In this document: piece by piece, positions 59,336 to 64,000 of the stretch
Numbering within the stretch: position 1 is the first letter of the stretch
Layout: each line of letters begins with the position of its first letter
Assembly (NCBI RefSeq): GCF_904849725.1
Contig: NC_058518.1
Span: 12,048,147-12,112,146 of the forward strand
DNA from: Hordeum vulgare subsp. vulgare
Taxonomy: Eukaryota; Streptophyta; Magnoliopsida; Poales; Poaceae
Direction of reading: 5' to 3'
Length of the DNA stretch: 64,000 nt
Program-made: the position numbers and the translations under genes
The notes under the pieces: model-generated
The model's input: only the letters and a program-made list of their open reading frames with translations
Database searches by the model: none
Told to the model about the DNA's origin: nothing

Positions 59336-59854
59336 TCAAGAGGATGACGGCGGTGGAGGTGGTGTGGATGGTCCCCTTGGCTCATTGCCTTGCTGGTGAT
59401 CCTTCCCAGCAGCCTTCTCGTCCAAGACATCCTTCAGCCCTTCCTGATAGGTCTCCACATAGTTCTTCACTGCACTCGTGTAGGTCGAGGCACGGGTCAT
59501 GTATATGCGCCGCAGCGCAGGCTTCAGGGTCTCCGCCCCGCCCTTCGCTGCCACCGCAAGATCCTCAAGCAAACTGGGCTCGCTTGGAGTTTTCCCCTCC
59601 TTGGTGATGTTAGGGTCAGATTCCTCTTTGACCTTCTTGTAATCATTTGGCCTGAGCTCGGGACCGATGTCCCTCACCCAGGAAGCCCCATAGAGCCTGG
59701 TTGCCTCCTTGAGGATACACCATTTCTCTTTCAGTGTGAGCTTAGGACGTCTCTTGGTGCCCGGAGGGTCTGGCAGGGAAGATGGGAAGGCGATCTCTTT
59801 AAGATCATACCTCACGTAATCGTACAACTTCCTGCAAACAACTCTGAACTTCAT
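59336..59854 (-). CDS. Conserved plant protein of unknown function, 172 residues
   Basis: A single coding exon on the minus strand, ATG at 59854-59852, stop at 59338-59336. The protein starts MKFRVVCRKLYDYVRYDLKE and is basic and well ordered through KLTLKEKWCILKEATRLYG, ASWVRDIGPELRPNDYKK, LEDLAVAAKGGAETLKPALR and ALRRIYMTRASTYTSAVKNY, with a low-complexity Pro/Ser tail. It looks like a real, constrained gene: no repeats, full-length frame and plant-like codon use. I recall close homologues in other grasses but no assigned function. No clear signal peptide or membrane segment. A polypyrimidine-AG acceptor (TTTTCTCTTACAG) ends at 59917, so the 5' UTR is probably spliced. Function is not inferred. 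Confidence 0.85.
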   Translation of the reverse strand: MKFRVVCRKLYDYVRYDLKEIAFPSSLPDPPGTKRRPKLTLKEKWCILKEATRLYGASWVRDIGPELRPNDYKKVKEESDPNITKEGKTPSEPSLLEDLAVAAKGGAETLKPALRRIYMTRASTYTSAVKNYVETYQEGLKDVLDEKAAGKDHQQGNEPRGPSTPPPPPSSS

Positions 59855-59916
59855 GCTACTTGATTGCTCCTACAGCAACCTCCTTATGGGGACCGGCAAT
59901 TAATTAACCTGCACAG

Positions 59917-61805
59917 CTGTAAGAGAAAAGTATAGCTTGTTATGCCTGTCGATTTTTCCTCCGACATTTTGGATTACAAATTTCTAAGAAAAGACAGTAA
60001 GACAAAACAGTGAAGTTACGAATTTCTAGGAAAGCATCTGCAAGTTTACTCAAATTAACAGAACATCCTGCAAACAACATAAGCACCCATACTGTGTGTT
60101 CATCATAGAGGAACTTCATCAAACACCTTGCCTGCATAAGGAGATGAAAGGCAGCCCATGGATTTAGCTAAGCATTAAGCAAGCAAACCGGTCATCAGAT
60201 TATAAGTCCAGCTAGAATGGTTGCTCTCTTATATGGAAGATCACAAATCCATTCCACGTGAATATTAACCCATACTGCATGAAACAATCAGACTGGAAGT
60301 ATAGGCTCAGTTTCTGGACAGAGAAATCAATTAACTGCTTGGGAAATGAGCCTAGAAAGAAGGTTGCCTCCTGAGTTCTAGTGGCACGTCGGTCTAGGTG
60401 ACGCCCCGGAGTCGACACCGAGCGAGTGGGAGGCTATTTGGCAGGAGTAGCAGAGGAGCAGTGATGGTGAGGAACATATATCCCACCTAGGCATTGTTCG
60501 GTTGTATTTGCAAAAAACAAGGTCCTGTTTGGTTGTAGGGGAACCAATCCCCCAGTGGAACTAATCCACCCGAGATTGGATTGCCTCCTTACTTGTCAAC
60601 TAATCCTTGTAGGGGGTGATTCCCTACCATTACCGACCCTGCAATCCCCGCTAGTAAGTAGTATTTGGTTAATCCCTGACACTGAAAAGGTGCAAGCATT
60701 TGACCTGATCATCTGAGAAAATGATCATCCAAGACATTTCACAACTATAGCAGCAACATTAAGCAGTCTATCTGATGAATCAAATTTTGCAACTCTAGCA
60801 GCCGCAATAAGAAATTTTACAAATGTAGCAGTAGTTAAGCATTCAAACTTTTCGGCATGGTAAAGGGTGATCTTCTCAATGAGCAAGCACTGGATAATTT
60901 ACGAAAAGGGAAACAAAGGAATGTGTGTCACAGGTACAGCAGAACGAGCTTTCAAATGGGCCCAGAGTTCATCTGCAGACTTACTAAAACAGTTTGATTC
61001 GCAAGGACTGCATGTTAAAGGCAAAGATGCAACAATTCACACAGCATTGTAAGTTTGTAACTGATTTTATTCAGAACAAGGAAGATCTTCCAAAAAGAGC
61101 GCAAGTTCTGAAACCTGCCAGCTTAAGTAGTTCACTGTGAGCAACTAACGTTTACACTTAAAATTAAGCAGTATATGCATATAATGCATATATCAAAGTT
61201 TAGTTAAGGTGACCAAACTGAATTAAGACTGGTGTGGATCGCAGGAAGTTAAACTGAAGTGAAGTTAATTAATTAACAAGTTGCAGTCCCCAAGTTGCAG
61301 TCCCCTAATCCCCTCTCCCTGTTTCCCTGCGACTACTCTTCTCAATTACCGGCAGCTACTCTCTCCCGCACCTTCTCCAACACTGATTGGCATCGCAAGA
61401 AGAAGCCAGTAATCAGAACAAGCACACGATGCGTACACCTAAAACAAGAGAATCCAAGACTGGATACAGTATGACTGCATGACCGCATCGGCGAGTCGCT
61501 GAATAACATATCAGGGTTACGGAATCTAAGGCTGGACGCATCATGACCGCACGGCGATGCGACAAACAGAGGCTAACCATTTGCGGCTCCGCGCGACAGA
61601 ACATGCGCGCGGAAGCATTTGACCGAACACCTTGCCTTCGCACCGGAGCATGTATGAAGCGTCTGATCGGAAACCTCGGCTTCGCAAGGAAAGGCGACGC
61701 GGCTGGACCGCGTAAACTAGGGAGGCAACCAGTGAAGCGGGGCTCGAACGTCGTCGGGCTCTGGGTTCTCGGACGGGGTGAAGAACTGAAGATCGACACA
61801 AACCT
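59917..61805 (-). other. Probable 5'-UTR intron of the 172-residue gene
   Basis: On the minus strand a GC-rich leader ends CACCGCCAG at about 61806 before GTTTGTGTCG, a good donor, and the acceptor CTCTTACAG is at 59917. The interval of about 1.9 kb is AT-richer and without long frames of protein character. Bases about 60490-60680 (TGTTTGGTTGTAGGGGAACC with AATCCCC and a later TATTTGGTTAATCCC) look like an eroded MITE. Splicing is predicted from sequence only. Confidence 0.5.
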
Positions 61806-61990
61806 GGCGGTGGTGCGCCGAAGCGAGGATGCTCGTCCGCGCCGTCGCTGGGGAGGGGAAGGCCGAAGGAGGAGGAGGAGGAGGCGCGGCGCCTCCTTTC
61901 TTCCCAGAGTCGGCGCGGAGGGGCGACGGCAGCGGCGCCGGCGAGGCTGGCGCGCGTTCCGGGCGGTGGGCTGTGTTTTTTTTTCTTGTA
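61806..61990 (-). promoter_or_regulatory. GC-rich first exon/5' leader of the 172-residue gene
   Basis: On the minus strand this is a GC-rich, CTCCTCCTCC-containing stretch typical of grass 5' UTRs, ending at the predicted donor at 61806. The transcription start is probably near 61980, only about 70 bp from the inverted-repeat element. A frame through it (from 62013) is proline-rich and probably not coding. Confidence 0.45.
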
Positions 61991-62129
61991 TTCACCTCCT
62001 CTTTCTTTTCCACATCGGGCTTGTACGCAGTTCTTCTCGCTATTTTTTTTAATATTGCATTTTATTTATTCTTTTTGAAAAATATTGCACAAAATTCAGA
62101 ATTTTTAAAAATAATACGGCATCGGCTTA

Positions 62130-62335
62130 GGCATGGCCGATTGGAACATATCGTCCTAGCCAAGACCAATAAGTCTTGATCGGCGTTGGTTAGGCCGATA
62201 GGCCTGTCAGCCTGGCTTTCGGGAGCTTATCGGCCTTGGCGAAGCCAATAAGCTTCTGTCGGCTTTGGCTAGGTCAATAAGTCCCTATCAGCCTTGGCTT
62301 AGGCCAATAAGGACTAATTGATGTTGGCTAGGTCA
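62130..62335. repeat. GGCCAATAAG-type tandem units in the left arm
   Basis: About six diverged units with TTGGCTAGG(C/T)C(A/G)ATAAG(T) cores, alternating in wording but mostly in the same direction. The inverted counterpart is at about 63745-63930. Confidence 0.75.
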
Positions 62336-63078
62336 ATAAGTGCATGAGATTTTTTTTACATGTTAGCTATTTTCCAGGCTTCATTCCCGTCCCATTTCCC
62401 GTCAATTTTTAGTAAGAACTTTTAAAAGACTTATACTTAGCAACAAAGAGAATAGTACACAGTACAGGACACGAAATTTCCAGCAACTTTTACTTTTATA
62501 CTTACGTTTGTACAGTCGTCTTAGCACCAACACTAGTTTTTTTTACTTTGTAACCCTGAGCTACACCATTATAAATTGGGTTAGAAATTGATAGGCTCCA
62601 GCCCCAGTGCGCCTTGCATGCTCTTACAAGAACGGTCGTCGTGGAAACTGCAAGAGAAAGACAAATATGCGGCGCTGGCCTCTCAAGATGTTGCAACAAG
62701 GTTGCATGGACAGCTGTTGCACACTACAGGCCAGCTGCGTGGAAACTACAAATCAAACGCTGAAAACACGAGAGACAAACGACAAGATGCGGCAGGCTGC
62801 ATGCATGCGCGTCAACCTTCTTTGATGGCTACCACAAACATGGAGCTCGGGCTAGGTGTTGCTTGGTGATACATACTCGTGGGCTGGTGGCATCTGACCC
62901 GAGTCTTTTCTCTACTTTCGATCCACGGGCATGCCTAGGGGGTTAGAGCTCAGCAAGACGACATCGTCTTCTTTAACGAAAACCACAAACACAACAAGAC
63001 ATGTTATATTGTACGAACACATCACTGATTTTGTAAGGTAGCTGGAGAGCTAGAGTAGATAAAGCATGGAAATTGCAA

Positions 63079-63153
63079 GAAGAGAGAGAGAGGGAGAGAG
63101 ACAAGAGAGAAGATAGAGAGAGAGGGAGAGGGAGAGAGAGAGGACTAGAGAAA
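63079..63153. repeat. GA-rich microsatellite
   Basis: Interrupted (GA)n with GGGA units, inside the centre of the inverted-repeat element. Confidence 0.95.
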
Positions 63154-63616
63154 GTTGTCGTAGTAGAGGGGTAGCGATTTATTCTTCGTTTTTTTCAAAT
63201 TGGCCAAGTTTATCAACCATAGACTTGTATTAGTGCCTTGGCTCGTGGCACCAACCAAATGAAAAAAGGAAAAGAGAAGGCATGGCAAGAGCAAGTTTCG
63301 TCTGATAGTGCAACGCTGCCACGATCATGATCATGCACGTCTAACTACTTTTGCTACCTAAACAAGACACACTGATTCGACATAACTACACTCCGACTGC
63401 CTCTCCCACTGACACTGCCTCTCCGCCGACGCACCTCCTGGTGACCGTACCGCCCGCCGGCATCGCCGCTACCTATTGCCTTCCTTGGTTATTGCCGCCC
63501 TTCTGCCCGACGCCGAGCTTGTTCGCCCCCGTCGCCGTTGCCAGAAACAAGGTGAAACGTCGTCGCCATAGCCGATTCGTCGGATTGCTTCGAATCTTCT
63601 TCTTTCTCCGTCGCCA

Positions 63617-63690
63617 TTTCCCGCCAATTTTGGCGGGAAAGTATGGGAGGATAAATTGGCGGGAAAGTATGGGGGGTAAATTGGCGGAAA
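63617..63690. promoter_or_regulatory. Cluster of E2F-type motifs
   Basis: TTTCCCGC at 63617-63624, and GCGGGAAA at 63633-63640 and 63659-63666, match the E2F consensus TTTSSCGC in one or other orientation. A fourth copy at about 63681 (TTGGCGGAAA) is one base short. The first two form an inverted pair centred on CAATTTTG. They lie at the inner edge of the right arm. The motif match is direct; binding is inference. Confidence 0.55.
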
Positions 63691-64000
63691 ACGGGGTGGG
63701 AAATGGAGCCTGGAAAATAGCTAACATGCAAAAAAAAATCCCATGCACCTATTGGCCTAGCCAACATCAATTAGTCCTTATTGGCCTAAGCCAAGGCTGA
63801 TAGGGACTTATTGGCCTAGCCAAGGCCGATAAGCTCCCGGAAGCCAGGCTTAGGCCTAACCAAGGCCGATTGGGACTTATTGGTCTTGGTTAGGCCGATA
63901 GGTTCCAATCGGCCACGGCTAAGCCGAGGCCGTATTATTTTTAAAAATTCTGAATTTTGTGCAATATTTTTCGAAAAGAATAAAAAAATGCAATATTTTT

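Larger units (their letters stand above)
62047..64000. mobile_element. Large inverted-repeat (foldback or long-TIR) element, right end cut by the window
   Basis: Bases 62047-62410 and the reverse complement of about 63660-64000 align over about 350 bp with roughly 85-90 percent identity. Shared blocks include AATATTGCATTTTAT, GAAAAATATTGCACAAAATTC, GGGAGCTTATCGGCCTTGGC, CAATAAGTCCCTATCAGCC, AAGGACTAATTGATGTTGGC and TAGCTATTTTCCAGGCT. The 1.25-kb centre has no transposase. The arms contain tandem TTGGCxxAGGCCAATAAG-type units of about 35-40 bp. It may be a Mutator-type non-autonomous element or a foldback; without the outer right end and duplication this is open. Confidence 0.8.

Noticed and set aside
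61829..62179. Glycine/arginine-rich frames on the plus strand over the 61.8-62.0 kb GC island
   Set aside because: They lie antisense to the likely 5' leader of the 172-residue gene, depend on GGA/GGC triplet runs, and run into the inverted-repeat element.
63351..63800. 149-codon frame in the inverted-repeat element
   Set aside because: Low-complexity Pro/Thr start running into the right arm; no recognisable protein and no matching frame in the other arm.
1..64000. CRISPR arrays, bacterial operons, tRNA or rRNA genes
   Set aside because: No regularly spaced identical repeats with unique spacers, no cloverleaf-forming tRNA-like segment beyond the LTR primer sites, and no rRNA-like sequence; the window is plant nuclear DNA.

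Overview
The window is nuclear DNA from a grass of the wheat tribe (Triticeae: wheat, Aegilops, barley or a close relative). The evidence is 1.8-kb Copia LTRs of the Angela/WIS/BARE type, a CACTA DNA transposon with CCGGT-rich subterminal repeats and TNP2 transposase remnants, Stowaway MITEs with TA duplications, Gypsy elements primed by tRNA-Asp, and two plant genes. Family names come from memory of these repeats, not from a search. There is no bacterial, organellar or viral gene context.

Layout. Bases 1-11,700 are nested retroelements: an old Gypsy LTR fragment split by a solo Angela-type LTR (minus), a non-autonomous Gypsy-like element whose single long frame is split by a second solo LTR (plus), then an 80-bp minisatellite split by a solo LTR of another family. 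Bases 11,700-16,700 are gene-flanking DNA holding a short LINE with a nested MITE, G-rich and CT microsatellites, and Stowaway MITEs. A two-exon Dof transcription factor gene lies on the minus strand at 16,803-18,183, with a diverged duplication in its upstream region. Bases 19,000-26,686 hold no recognised gene, but do hold a MITE, a 21-bp minisatellite and a segment repeated 33 kb away. Bases 26,687-36,200 are CACTA DNA: a TNP2 pseudogene split by the 3' end of another CACTA, 333-bp tandem repeats and an internal promoter-like region. Bases 37,909-56,389 are one non-autonomous Gypsy element (gag-protease only). A same-family LTR unit sits inside its 3' LTR, and a full-length but decayed Angela-type Copia sits inside that unit. 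Bases 58,800-62,000 carry a conserved plant gene of unknown function (minus strand, CDS 59,336-59,854) with a probable 5'-UTR intron. From 62,047 to the window end is a large inverted-repeat (foldback or long-TIR) element directly upstream of that gene, with E2F-type motifs near its right arm.

How parts relate. Only the Dof gene and the 172-residue gene look like functional host genes; they are on the same strand about 41 kb apart and show no sign of acting together. Everything else is transposon-derived or unassigned. Target-site duplications read directly from the sequence (ATTTG, TGAAG, GTAGT, a 15-bp LINE duplication, TCA, several TA, and the imperfect pairs CAAGT/CAAGC and CGGCC/CGACC) give the order of insertion. 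I found no clearly new biological system. The most unusual items are the composite CACTA, the same-family LTR insertion with an extended 3' end, the chimeric Copia, the foldback element and the 21-bp heptad minisatellite.
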